A DNA stretch of 64,000 nucleotides from Hydnum rufescens UP504 (lineage: Eukaryota; Basidiomycota; Agaricomycetes; Cantharellales; Hydnaceae). This document shows, in pieces, positions 41,378-53,900 of the stretch. How positions within the stretch are numbered: position 1 is the first letter of the stretch; each line of letters starts with the position of its first letter. A program made the position numbers and the translations under genes. Under the pieces are notes generated by a model. It ran no database searches. It had not been told where the DNA came from and saw only the letters and a program-made list of their open reading frames with translations. The stretch is taken from positions 1 through 64,000 of the forward strand of contig MU129009.1 in the NCBI GenBank assembly GCA_014904985.1, written 5' to 3'.

Positions 41378-43719
41378 GAGACATAGACGGGGAGTGATAA
41401 ACTCGGAGAGCACATCAGCATTCAGTGTGGCCAGTGCTGGACGATTCTGGGAGAGAGGCACATCAAGAGATTTCCGTTATCTTTCTACGCTCGCGATTGT
41501 AGATTCGTTCCTTCATGTCGTCTGGCTCACTCATACCCTCATATTGCATATTGCGATACCCACTCCCTTTGATGTTCGATTGCTGCGAGGGGAAGTGACG
41601 AACCGTCTGGACACTCCCCGTGCCCCACCTCTTACTGGCATTCTGGACCATGAAGTAGGCTGGGGAAGGATTTCCCTTGAGGTCTATCCAATCTCTAGGG
41701 CCATGACCAGGGAAGTCATCACGGTCGTGGGGGGTCTGAAACTGGCGTACCAGTCCGCAGGGCTATGAAGCATGCATATGTGTGCCAGTTATAGCTGGTG
41801 ATATTTGTGGGGATCGGTTCGATATTCTGCAGTACGTTTCGAATGATATTTAGGACCCACTGTGACTGTCGCGCTGGACGGCTCAGGAATTGGTGGATGT
41901 GTTGGAGTATCGTGAAGGGAGAGATGATGTTCAAACATATTGCCATATTACCATTGTGGGTAGCAGTTTCATTCATCTTGGTGATAGAGGTCAAGCATGA
42001 AGGCATACATCCTAAGCTAGGTGCTGCGCCGATGTACGATTTTAATCCACATGAAAACTTTTAGGACGTTTAGTGGGGAAGCATCACTAGGAGGGTAAAA
42101 GATGAGATAGTTCCTGCTGCATCCATTCCAGAGAACCAGTACGTACGGAGCAGCGCAATTTTCCTAGAAGTACTACCACCTAGCAGATATTTCCCAAGAC
42201 CAAAAATAAAGGCTTAAGATGTACGAATACCCTTGCCTAGATCGTCGCTATCTGAAAATAAAAGTGGGTGTGTGGACAAGCCGATGGTTGTATCGAAGTT
42301 GCAGTCCTGCCCAGCCCGAACTTGGTAGGAAATCCCAGGCGGAAAGTCTACGACCGCAGTATAGTATGCACATCAAGAACCGCCTCACATGAATGACTAC
42401 CCGAAAGAAGAAAAGGTTGAATTTGAGTCGTGCAGTTTTGTGAGACTCACTGTTCAGAAGTGTAGGGCCATGCACATTTCATGCGACATCCATTAGACAA
42501 TTTTCGTTGGAGGTCGAGCCAATAACAACCAGCGGACACTTAGTCAGTTGGGTGTGGGCAGGATTACATTAGCGAAACATAACTCTCTCAAGGGGGTGCT
42601 TCAAAACGGATAACTCCGCAAATTGCACAGCCATACTATTTATCCCGCACTAATTGCCGCGAAGTGGAAAAATCCTGCAATTAAGCATCTCAAACTTCTT
42701 GGATCACCCTCAAACTTGGTATATACATAGAAAATAACAGTATCTACTTCTAAGAAAAATTATAGGCAATTATAATGAGAATTGGGGGTTGGGAGAGGAA
42801 TCCGCGTCAGAGACCCGAATTTCATTCGGCGGTTTCCGTGTACCCACTACTTGCCGCTGCTTGATTCTTGGTAACCTGAGGCAAAGACGGCACAAATCCA
42901 AGGATGCTGGTCTCATTTGACCCTGTGTATTTCCTGACAAGAGGTGGAGGTGGTCCCGGATAAGTTGTGGGGACAGGCTGGTGAGCATACCTCAAAATTC
43001 CAACAGATCCACCAATGGAATGGGATTGAACATCCAGGTGCCCCAATCCATGCTGGGTGGGGTCGTGGATGATGCTGAGGAGGCTGGTGGGAGGGGCTAG
43101 CAATTTGTGGTTGAGGTGATGCAGTTTGTTTACTTGTTGTGGCTTGCTTACCTTACATGGATCAAAATGCCCATCAATCTGATGGCCTTCATCACTGAGC
43201 CTTGACATGAGAGATGCCCATATTCCACCCAGAGATAGTCAAGAACCTTCCTCATTTCAAACAAACAGTTTTATCATGGTGAGGGGGCCCCAGGCCTGGT
43301 GAATCCATTTATGGGCATTCAAAATGAGTGAATTTTAATATATTTCAGGACTGATTCACTTCATGAACAAGCAATTTTGCAGTTTCTACACATTTTTTTG
43401 CTCAAGGTCTTAGATGCCTTCCGTCTGCATCTACAGTATGAATTTGGAGAGCAACGGAATAGAATTGGGGGCTCTAGGAGGGCAATGGCAATTAGTAGGG
43501 TCCGGCAACGTGACCGGTAACAAATAGTAGGACTCATGCGAGCCCTAGAGCCCATGGGCCCTACAGCCGTGGACCCACAGCTCTGCATCGGAAATAAAAC
43601 ACCGCTCAAATTCCATCGGGGATTGTCGGACGATGACGTAACATGGCCCCAACCATAGGTGGGTATTTAGTCGGTGTTTTCCGACGGTGCATTCCCCAAC
43701 TCACCTGCAAGTTCCAACC
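41378..43719. other. Intergenic, no recognised gene
   Basis: Between the small membrane-protein gene and transaldolase. A 147-codon plus-strand frame (41325-41768) overlaps the preceding coding exon in another frame, and a 128-codon minus-strand frame (42822-43208) is Pro/His-rich; neither resembles a known protein. The stretch just before 43720 is the likely transaldolase promoter. Confidence 0.4.
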
Positions 43720-45074
43720 ATGTCTAACTCGCTCGATTACCTCAAGGCCACTGGCACAACTGTCGTCTCGGACTCGGGTGATTTTGAGTGTGGGCCCGAT
43801 CTACTTCGTTCCAGTCTGTGTGTGGCTCTCTGATGCATTCATCCTTCTCCCAGCTATCGGTGTATACAAGCCTCGAGTGCGCTTCTATCTGCAATCGTAA
43901 ATAGTCAATCGCTCATAGGCTTCCTGTATAGGATGCAACCACGAATCCATCTCTGATTTTGGCCGCCGCCAACAAGCCTAATTACCAACGTCTCATCGAT
44001 GTTGCCGTTGATATCGGGAAGAAAAAGGCTGGAGACTTGGACACCAAGACGGAGGCTGCGCTCGATCGTCTGGTCATTACACCTCCCCTTCCCTCTCGTC
44101 CTGCATGTTTCGCAGCTCACACGGGTCTCGCATACCCCTTAGCTTGTCGAGTTTGGCAAAGAAATTCTTCAGATCATTCCGGGGCGCGTGTCAACGGAGG
44201 TCGATGCTCGCCTGTCCTTCGATAAAGAGGCTACCAAGGCCAAGGCCAGGGAACTCATTGATCTTTATGCCAGCGTCGGTGTCCCAAGGGACCGTATCCT
44301 GATCAAGGTCGCTTCCACATGGGAGGGCATCCAAGCCGCCCGCGAGCTCGAGCGTGATGACCAAATCCACTGCAATTTGACGCTGCTATTTGGATTCGCC
44401 CAGGCCGTCGCTTGCGCCGAGGCCGGTGTTACTCTGATCTCCCCGTTCGTTGGCCGTATTCTCGATTGGTACAAAAAATCGACGGGAAAGAACTACGAGG
44501 GCGATGAGGACCCAGGTGTGATCTCCGTCAAGAAGATCTTCAACTACTACAAACAGCACGGTGCGTCCTGTTTTCTCGCTCTCATGTTCATATCTTGACG
44601 AGCCCTGATTGGCTAGGTTATAATACGATTGTTATGGGGGCCTCTTTCCGCAACGTGCGTGGTCAATTTAATATATATGACGTAATGGTGATTTCAAGCT
44701 TGACATTTGTCTCGTCCTGCACAGTCCGGAGAGATCAAGGCTCTCGCGGGCGTGGACTTCCTCACTATCAGTCCTGCACTCCTCGAGGAGCTGAAGAGTT
44801 CTACTGCACCTGTCCCTCAAAAACTCAATGCCAGCGCTGGTATGTCTCACTTCTCCTAACAGCAGTCCCTTCCACCTTGACGATCGCCATGAACATTACA
44901 GCTGCAAAGGCGGATCCCATCCCTAAAGCCACCTACATCGACAACGAGGCTGAGTTCCGCTGGGCGCTCCTTGCAGACCAAATGGCGTTTGACAAACTCC
45001 ATGAGGGTATTGTCAAGTTTGCGGCTGACGCCGTTACTCTGAAAGAGATCCTCAAGAAGAGAATCGCAGCTTGA
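43720..45074 (+). CDS. TAL1: Transaldolase
   Basis: Cytosolic enzyme of the non-oxidative pentose phosphate pathway that moves a dihydroxyacetone unit from sedoheptulose 7-phosphate to glyceraldehyde 3-phosphate through a Schiff base on Lys. Seven exons: 43720-43789, 43854-43876 (23 bp), 43932-44072, 44143-44560, 44617-44654 (38 bp), 44725-44839, 44902-45074, joining to 325 residues, the usual length. Visible: [20 protein letters not shown], the signature [42 protein letters not shown] with the catalytic Lys, [26 protein letters not shown], and [15 protein letters not shown]. The donor at 44073 (GTCATT) is atypical but forced by frame. KPR replaces the more common KPQ. No lesions. Confidence 0.97.
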
Positions 45075-45323
45075 ACAATTCAAAGAGGTCGGAAGGTGGA
45101 AAAAAATCCTGATATATCTCAACTATGTTGTAGCATCCTTTAAATCTAGTGTAGAGCCACCGGTCCCTTTTTTTGTTCTCATTACGAAGGGGGTTCTGTA
45201 CGAATGCAAACAAAATCCAGTCGAATGTAAGACGTGTGTGCTGCAAATCAGTGTCTCGAGACGATTGACGCCACTCTAGACGAGGCGCAAGTATCTGATT
45301 ATATATTCGAAGACAAAGGATAT
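45075..45323. other. Convergent 3' region between transaldolase and PDH beta
   Basis: 250 bp shared by two genes ending toward each other. T-rich tracts could serve as processing signals on both strands. No gene. Confidence 0.5.
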
Positions 45324-46971
45324 CTAGTTGGTTCTGTATAAAGCGCGTTTGGCCACCCGGGCGATGAGTGGCGCATCGGGGAAAGCAAGGTTCTCGAGGT
45401 TAGTGGCATACTGTTATAATAAGGGGAAAGGATCAGAATCCACTTGTCAACGTCGTAACCTTCACACGTACAGGGGTGGGGACATCTGCACACAGGACCA
45501 GGAACAAAAGGGAGTTCTGGGTCAAAAAGAGGACGCGAGCAGCGAATAAACAAGGTAGAGTGACCCACCGGCACCAGTGACACGCTCAACGGGGGCATCC
45601 AAATAATCAAATGCTTCACTTTCAACGATCTGGGCACAGATCTCGCTTCCGACGCCGAAGGCTGGGAACCCTCCCTCCACGATGATAAGCCTGATATACA
45701 AAATCGAATGCTCTAAGAAAGAACCCTCTGACACAGAGAAGTCCGGGTCCTACCTGTTGGTCTTTTTAACGGACTTGATGATAGTGTCGATATCGAGGGG
45801 ACGGATGCTCCTCAGATTAATGACCTCCGCCTTGATACCCTCCTTCTCGAGTGCGACCGCAGCGTCCAAGCTGCGTGTCACCATAATGCTGTGGCCAACG
45901 ATTGTGACATCCCCACCTTCTTTGACGACCTGGGCTTTGCCAATTGGAAGCAAGAAGTCGTCCGACATCGCCTCGGGCGACATAGGGAATGAAACACCAT
46001 AGAGCATTTCGTTTTCGAGGAATACAACTGGATTCGGGTCGCGAATTGCAGCCTGCGTATGGCAAGCATAAGCTAGGTTAGACATGAAGGGGCGTGAGAA
46101 TAATAGTCATCAAAAATTCCCATCACCTTTAGCAGACCCTTGCAATCTTCGGCGTTCCACGGGCTGAGAACCTTGAGACCTGGAATCGATCCATACCATG
46201 CTGCATAGTCTTGGGAATGCTGCGCCCCCACACCCGCCGCAGCTCCGTTGGGACCACGGAACACAACAGGACATGGCACGTTACCACCCGACATGTAGTG
46301 TGTTTTCCCCGCAGAATTCACAATCTGGTCGATAGCCTAGAAAGACGACTGGTTCCAGCATGCGCATCCACCAAAATATCCCTATTTGTGGCTACGAACC
46401 TGCATCGCAAAGTTGAAAGTCATGAACTCGCATCTTGGAGAGAAAGAAATTAGCGATTTACCACTACTACCACGGAACAATCAGTGAAGTGCGTACATTG
46501 GGCGAAGGCCAGCTAATGCTGCGCCAACTGCAAGACCACCAAAACCCATTTCTGTAATCGGAGTGTCTACGACACGTTTTTCGCCGAACTGGTCCAGCAG
46601 TCCCTTTGTGACCTAGTAGAGGTGGCAAACATTGAGCAACTTGACATGGAATAAAATTATAATCAAGAGCCGAACTTTATAGGCGCCGTTATACCGTGCG
46701 ACCTCCTCTCCCATGATGAATACACTCTCGTCGCGTAACATCTCCTCCTTCATGGCGGCATTCAACGCGTCCCGGACTGTCATCTGAAAGCATGGAAAAT
46801 AAATACTTGTGTTGAATGACTGCTTCTTAGTACGACGCGTGCCTCATGTGATTCGCTAGACGCCCATCGTCGACGGATACTGCGTGCAGAGAGTGCAGCG
46901 ATTGGGGGAGAAAGACGGACATGACTTAGCGCTGGAGCAAGACGAATGAACTTTCCAGCCGCTGCTGCCAT
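45324..46971 (-). CDS. PDB1: Pyruvate dehydrogenase E1 component, beta subunit (mitochondrial)
   Basis: With the alpha subunit it decarboxylates pyruvate using thiamine diphosphate, feeding acetyl-CoA into the citrate cycle in the mitochondrial matrix. Nine exons: 46971-46837, 46783-46676, 46612-46497, 46433-46400, 46336-46127, 46052-45754, 45690-45569, 45485-45472, 45410-45324; total 1,125 bp, 374 residues. An Arg/Ala-rich N-terminus ([14 protein letters not shown]) looks like an import signal. Then [119 protein letters not shown] and [15 protein letters not shown]. Exon 8 is only 14 nt (DVPTP). The exon 1 donor could be GTCGTA at 46836 or GTACTA at 46833. Confidence 0.96.
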
Positions 46972-49900
46972 CGCGAGAAATTCAAGCCGAACTTGGGGGG
47001 GTAAGAAAATTGGGGAAGCTTCGGCAGGCGCCGACGGAACCGCGTTTATGGATCTCCCCCTTGTAATTAATATTACCTGCAAACACTATCATATTTCTCT
47101 GATTTTTTTCGCCGCAGGGATTCGCTTTTAACTTCTTGTTTGGGCTGCGTACAGAAAGCTTGAATTACAACTGTGTTTCCACGAAAAGTACATGTGTCTG
47201 CAACCGTGCTATGGAATGATTCACATGTAGCGAAGGTACTCCCTTGCTTCCTGCAGCTGGTGATCATGAAGATTTGTGCATCTGGATTCACCCCTGGCTG
47301 GACAGACCCCTTTCCTCCCGCGCCCCTCGCTCTTCCGATCGGTGTCGGGCAATAAGCTCCCCTTCGCCCAAAGGATTTTATACCACCTGGGGGCGAAGCC
47401 GAAGGGCAATTTTATCCATCACTTTGTCACATCTGAGCAGCTGGTTCCCCACCATGATAACCTTGACAAGAGAATGGATCTGCTGTTGGGTCACATCTGG
47501 CGTATCACTGAGGCCCTACATAGTTATGCTTTTGGGGCTGCTTACTTCAAACCGTAACTGATGTATCTAGACGCCAAGAGCCTCCTTGCTCCTTCCGTTC
47601 TTCTTTCGGATATGCACTTGGGTCTCTGTGTCTGAACCGAGGCTAATAGCCCAAGTTCGCACTTATGTTCGATTGATCAGAAGGCAAGTCTTAGTACAGT
47701 ACCTGTGTCTCCGATGCTTCCCGCGGCGTTTCTTCTCTCAGTACATCGGACTATTATTTATAGCATGACATGGGGCACGGATTTCTTCTCTGGTCTCTCA
47801 TCCCGTAAATCAATGACCTGGGCTTCTCTATTCTACTTGCTAGATTTGGTCTTGAAGTTCCTCCGCGTCTACTGGTTGCTGTGGTCTCTGTCTGCGTGAA
47901 GGCATAATCGTCTCGGTCCTCTGTCTCTGGTTGCTTGCTTCCTCGCCTTCGGAGTGTCTCGTCTGCTGTGAACGTCGTGATACCCAGCTGTATCTGGAAA
48001 GGTCTTTTTGAATTTTCAGCCTTTTTATTTTCCCTTGATTGGTGCTTTTCTCCCTAAATTGTGTATCCTCTGCACATGATGTGGGCTTTGATTTCTCTGT
48101 TGGCGTCACATCGTTCATCACTCCGTGTTCTCTTTCATTCCCATCTCATTGATTGGCTCCTACCCAACATCAGCGACGAGTGCGAGGTCGGGCGGCGCGC
48201 AAAGAAATCAACCAACGCAGCCAACACGCTCTAGCTTCTAGCTAACAGCACTGCCGCTACTATAACGAGAGGACATCGGTACAATACCTGGCTCGGAGCT
48301 CGAAAGTCGAGCCGAAGTCTGCGGCATTGCCATGAACTGACCAGACGCAACGTTATCGCGACTTGCAGCCCCCCGAGGTCGAGTCGTTCCCTAGTAAATG
48401 GAACCAGCAACTCCCACAGACCAAGTCACGTACGTGCCGTGCGTATCCCAAAACTCGCATTCTAGTAGTCCTGTTAGGGCATCCCCAGCACGAAGCACTC
48501 TATTCTGCATCTGTAGGTCGAAAAGCGGGATATACTCCTGCATGTGCAGATTGTGGAAGCGACCTGCTCCATCATCTGCAGACTGCCTCCGCAAGCCTGC
48601 CAGCTCGCGATGCATGATACATTCGAATTCGTAGACACCAATGCTATGTGAATGCCCATCTCTAAGTATATATGCCACTGTGCACAACCAACTTGGTCGG
48701 GTACATCAGACAGGACCCCCTGGCTCTATGCACACACATCTCAAAAGATTGCCATACGATTTTATTCTTTTTCAATGATGATCGCCACGATGGCGATCCC
48801 CCCTGGAAAGGAAAATAGGTCTTAATCAAGGGGGATGTCTATCGACGAACTGGCACCGTATCCTATGTGCTTGCCTATTCAGAGATGTGGTCAAATACAC
48901 TGCTCTGCAGTCGGAATCAAGCCCTCCGCGGCGTCAACATCAACACCCTGCCGACGCTAGCCACAGTACCTCAGGGTAATATCTGGTGAAGAGTCCAGGC
49001 AGCCCTACCCTGGGCCTCCCACCGGCAATGCATGAATGTCTTAATGAGAGACCCAACTCTAGCATGAAGCCCACGGAGATAGGAAAATCGCCAGATGAAT
49101 GTTTCGAGCCTTGTCCTCGAACAGACAATATGCAGGGACTCGCACGATCATCGGCAGACTCGAAACATCTTCGTGGGGCTCGAGACTATCCGGACTAGCA
49201 ACAAGGATGTATAGCACAATGAGGTGTGTGATGCTGGTGTTGCTCTTCAGCCTGGTATCCGCCACGCCATTCCAGTTCGCTTCAGCGAATAGCCAAACAC
49301 TGGGTGCAGCCCTCTGGCGCAACAAGATCAGGCTATTCCCGCGAAGCATTCAGATATGGCGACTGTTGGATAGCAGCTAACAGATCCGGAGGGGACAGCT
49401 CTACTCAGAGAGGGGGGTGGATTCGTCTGATATTTATATCCGTCACCATAAATCTCGCACAAATGCCTCGGCCGCCGGGGGTTAATTATTACGCAATCGT
49501 TTGCATGGTATCTAGGAAAACAGCCTACTGTAGCTTGCTACTCGGGCTCCTTCCCCGTGGGTGCCCTAATGGGGCAACCAGAACATTAATTGGTTGTTTC
49601 TCCAATCAGGTCCGGTCGGATCCGAACATGAAAACGGGCCTATAGACTTAATGCGAGAGCTGTGGTTCCAAATTAGCAACTCTGTGGGGCGCTTCAGATA
49701 TTATAATGGTTGTGACTTTGATAATAAACAAAGGCCAAATATCGAACTTGAGTGGGTATGGACAATTGATGCTAAAATGAAGGGTTAATGGCCCCCGAAA
49801 AGAGGTAGGTATCACCCTCTATGTAGCAAAAGGGGGGGGGTTAAAGATTTGAAAAGTGGGAGGACACAAGAAAGGGTCCGTAGGCCTTCGACCACTGCGT

Positions 49901-50979
49901 ACAGGTATACACAGCAGCACCTATCGAAATTTGATGAGAACTTGATAGGGTGTATGAATGATGATCTAACCATGCAGGGGCAGTAAGTTCTGGCATTGTG
50001 GAAGCAACGCCCACAATCCCAGCATAAGATTATCAGGAAAAAGGCTGGTTGAGAGTACGAGTTCGATTGCACCATAATGACCTTCGAACCCTGTCGCTGA
50101 AGTATGTTGTCAATAGCCAAGGGATACATCAGCACAGACAGTGCATCGGATTACGCGACCCGCCGACCAATGTCCTACATAGTTAATGCGGCCAACAGAT
50201 GTATCAAGCGAGTATGTACGGATCTACACTCTGAGCCCCCAATTCCATCCACGGAGGCGAGTCAGCAAAGGTGCATCGAATTGAGGAACCCACGGAACAG
50301 ACAGAGGAATGCCATGGCTATGAGGCATATTGGACCCTGGATGAAGCAGCCGGCGTCCAGGAGTCCAAAGGATCTGTCACGCTCGTTGGAAAGGGGAACC
50401 TGAAGCAATGGTCCTAGAGGAAAATGTGAAGGCATGAGTCCACATGGGGGGGCAAACAGTTTGCCTAGACGTGAAGCTGACAGCGCCCTTAAATAAATCC
50501 TCAAACAACCTCGACCCTCCCGTCCGATCCCAGCTCGGACCTTCCAATCAGTGGAAAACAGTTCAATTTTGATGCGAAAGTGGTCCCGTTGGTACTTGAG
50601 GGGGGCCTCTCCTTAGACCGCAACAAAACATAGAGGAGCCGTAACCAGCCTTCGCTAAAATGCGCATTCGATCTGAGAAATAGGTGGGTATGCTAGTTCA
50701 AGATCTGTAATATATCACGCGTTTTCCAGCGTGACTGTTAGTGGCAGTTACTCAGAACAGCGGCCTTTCCTGCGCAGTACGAAGACCCTGGAAAGGGAGG
50801 CGTGCCGGAGAGGGAAATGACATGTTTACAATGAGCCCGTTTATGTCCTCCCTTGGAGAGTTTGCTGAAATATTTGATGGAGAGCTCAAAGCTGTCACGG
50901 CCAAGTGACCGGCGATTTCCGAAACCCTGTGGCCGTGACAGCCTGAGTGCCCACTTAGGGTCGTCCGAGCTGGTGGACG
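46972..50979. other. Four-kilobase intergenic region, no recognised gene
   Basis: Between PDH beta (leftward) and Tra1 (rightward), so it contains both promoters. Several frames of 60-113 codons on both strands (47276-47557, 48391-48687, 49304-49645, 50104-50403) lack family resemblance or supporting introns. The 94-codon frame at 47276 has the most protein-like composition but remains unassigned. I see no tRNA B-box or obvious repeat. Confidence 0.45.
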
Positions 50980-53900
50980 ATGCCTATTCCTAGTCCCCAA
51001 TCCCCAGAATTTCTCCCCTACATACAACGGCTGGAGGATCCTGCATTTGGTGGGTGTGTTAGGATTCATAAACAGCCTTGGGCCTTACTCACTTTCCGCT
51101 GGTAGACCCAGAGTTCAAGCGCAACATTGCGACCGAAATACGGGACTTTCATGATCTACATCGGGATCCCGCCGATATTTCTCGGTATCTTACGACGGCC
51201 CTGCCTGTTCTTATTCGGGCGCTTCGAGATGGAGAACCGTCTTTCAAGAAAGATTCAGCTGAGCATGTCAGCCATTGGTGTAGCCTTGCATTGCTTGCCA
51301 TTCATGGGAATTTTCCTATAGCAAACCCGCCTTATGCTCCTCACGACCATTCAACGCTTGCCCCACAGCGAGAACATGAAGCAGTTCGTTGCCGAAATCC
51401 AAAATCTCATGGTACACCTTCTCCGCACCGACAATGAGGAGCTTGGCGTTATCTGTGTCAAGATAGTTATCGACTTCAATCGCACCTACCGGGCGCTTCT
51501 CGACCCTCATATACTCCCCTTCATTGAGTGGATCAATGAATTGTACAATGGCATGCCTCAATTAGTCGAGAAGACATTTAAAGAGGATGCTACCGATTCT
51601 ATCGCGAATACATCCAGCACGTCTCTCGGGAATGGAATGACTGAGGTCCGTCAGGAGACAGTGTGCATCGGCACCTTCGTTAATCGCCAATATCTTTAGA
51701 ACGAAGAAGGTCCTTTGTTACCGGTCTCACAAAGCTTTAAGGTTTTAGTGGAGTGCCCTATTGCGACCGTCCTATTCAGTGATCCAGAGCAGCCCGCTAC
51801 AAATCACAGTAATCAACTCGTTCCATCCAGCATTCAGGTAAGATTACACCCTAATATTCGATTCTGCGAGCATTCACAGAGTCCATATGAAAGTTTTTGC
51901 AACTCCAAGTCAGACAGCAACGGATAGCCCACGAGGAAAGCGCGAAAGAAAACAATATGTGGATTGGCGTGGCCCCTGGTATTCGTAACAGAGCCGCCTA
52001 TACAGAGTTTATTACTGCTCAGATCAAGGTAGGGCGACATCTCCACAGAATGAGTCCTAGCTGAAAACGGAACGCCCACTAGGTCATGTCGTACATTGCA
52101 TACGTATTTCGACAACCACATGAGCAATTTCGTCAATACGCAGAGGTGATCCCGGCGGTTGCAATTCGTCTCCTTCAGGATTGCCCTGCGGAAGCTTCAG
52201 CCATACGCAAGGTAGCTCCATCTCGGGAAGTTGCGTGACGGCCACTTACACTGTTCTTGCTAGGACCTGATCATTGCAATTCGTCATGTCCTGACAGAGG
52301 ACATTCGCACTCTATTCCTTGCGAAGATCGACAGTCTTCTCGACGAGCGCGTTCTCATTGGCGCTGGGGTGGCAAGTCACGAGGCCTTAAGGTAATATGA
52401 TTTTTGTCTCTTTCATGCCGGGTATGTTGATTTATATTCCCCCTTCAAGACCCCTTGCCTACACCACACTCGCGGATCTTGTTCATCATGTCCGCCATGA
52501 ACTATCAGCAGAGCAACTATCCAGAGTAATTCACGCGTACTCCTGCAACGTACATACCTCTTCGATCGCATGCGGGACCCAAACCATGTGCATGAAACTC
52601 CTGGTAAATCTTGTGGAGTGCGTGGTCGCGAAATGCAGCAGAACAGAGGCTGCCCGGATTCTCATGGGCCTTCTGGAGACAGGCATTGATAAACTTGGTT
52701 CTGTCTATCGCGTGCATCAGGACTTGCTGATGATCTCTGAGTCATCGAGAAACAACGAGGCCGATCCACTCTTAAGTTTCGTCGTAGTGGAGAGATCCAA
52801 ACCCACAGATGCCTTGTCCTACATTATCGACCCACCCGACAGTGTCATTAAAGGTATGCTTGCTCTTCTGTGATGTCTTCGCTCGCTCCCAACTGACTTC
52901 ACAACGCATTAACTTAGATGCTCGTTTATTGTATTGGACACTGCTGCACAGCTTCAAAACTATCCTGCAGGGATTACGCACCATCGAGGGGCCGGTACCC
53001 GACGCGGAGCTCATGGGTCAATTTTTCGAGAGTGGCCTGAAATGCCTGGCTATCTATGAAAGATGGCCAATGCCAACACACGAAAAGGAGGTTTTGGATA
53101 AGTTCGGCGAGGTATTCCAAGAAATGACACCCCACGTCTTTCAGGAAGTTTGGGCATCCAAATTCCCGTTCTTCATGGAGCAACTTTTGACCCATGCCAA
53201 TATCCTCCAACTCCCCCAGATTCTGCTTGCCAATGAGAAACTTTCGCGCCAACTCGTTTCCATAATGCTTCGCCATCTCGTTGGAGAATTAGATACACTG
53301 GGGGACCAAGACACAAAACATGCTGGCGCATCTCTACGGATGTTCAAGATGTGTTTCATGGCTGCGACACTCCTTCCAGACCAAAACGAAATGGCATTGG
53401 TGCCTCATATTCCCCGCCTAATCGTGAACTCATTTCCGCTCGCTGCCAAGTCCGCCGAGCCGACACATTATTACCTCCTCCTTCGTGCTCTCTTCCGAGC
53501 CATCGGAGGTCACAAGTTTGACAACTTGTACAAAGAGGTCTTGCCCTTGCTCCAGGAGATGCTTGAGAACCTCAATCGACTTCTCCTTGCGTCCGAACCC
53601 AATATGCGGGATCTTATCGCGGAGCTCTGCCTCACTGTACCTGTTAAACTTACCCACTTGTTACCGTATCTTGGCCATTTGACGAAGCCTTTGGTATATG
53701 CACTTCGTGCAGGGCCAGAGCTAGTAGCCCAGGGATTGCGCACGCTGGAACTCTGCATTGATAATTTGACTCCGGAATTTCTTGATCCAACGCTTGGACC
53801 TGTCCTTCGGGATCTTATGGGGGCTTTGCATGATATCCTCCGGCCTCTGCCCGCCCCACATCAGTCCGCCCATACGACCATCCGCATCTTGGGAAAGTTG

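Noticed and set aside
41325..41768. 147-codon plus-strand frame
   Set aside because: Overlaps the coding exon of the small membrane protein in another frame and has no family resemblance.
47276..47557. 94-codon frame with protein-like composition
   Set aside because: Overlapped by an equally long frame on the same strand; no homologue recognised and no splice structure.
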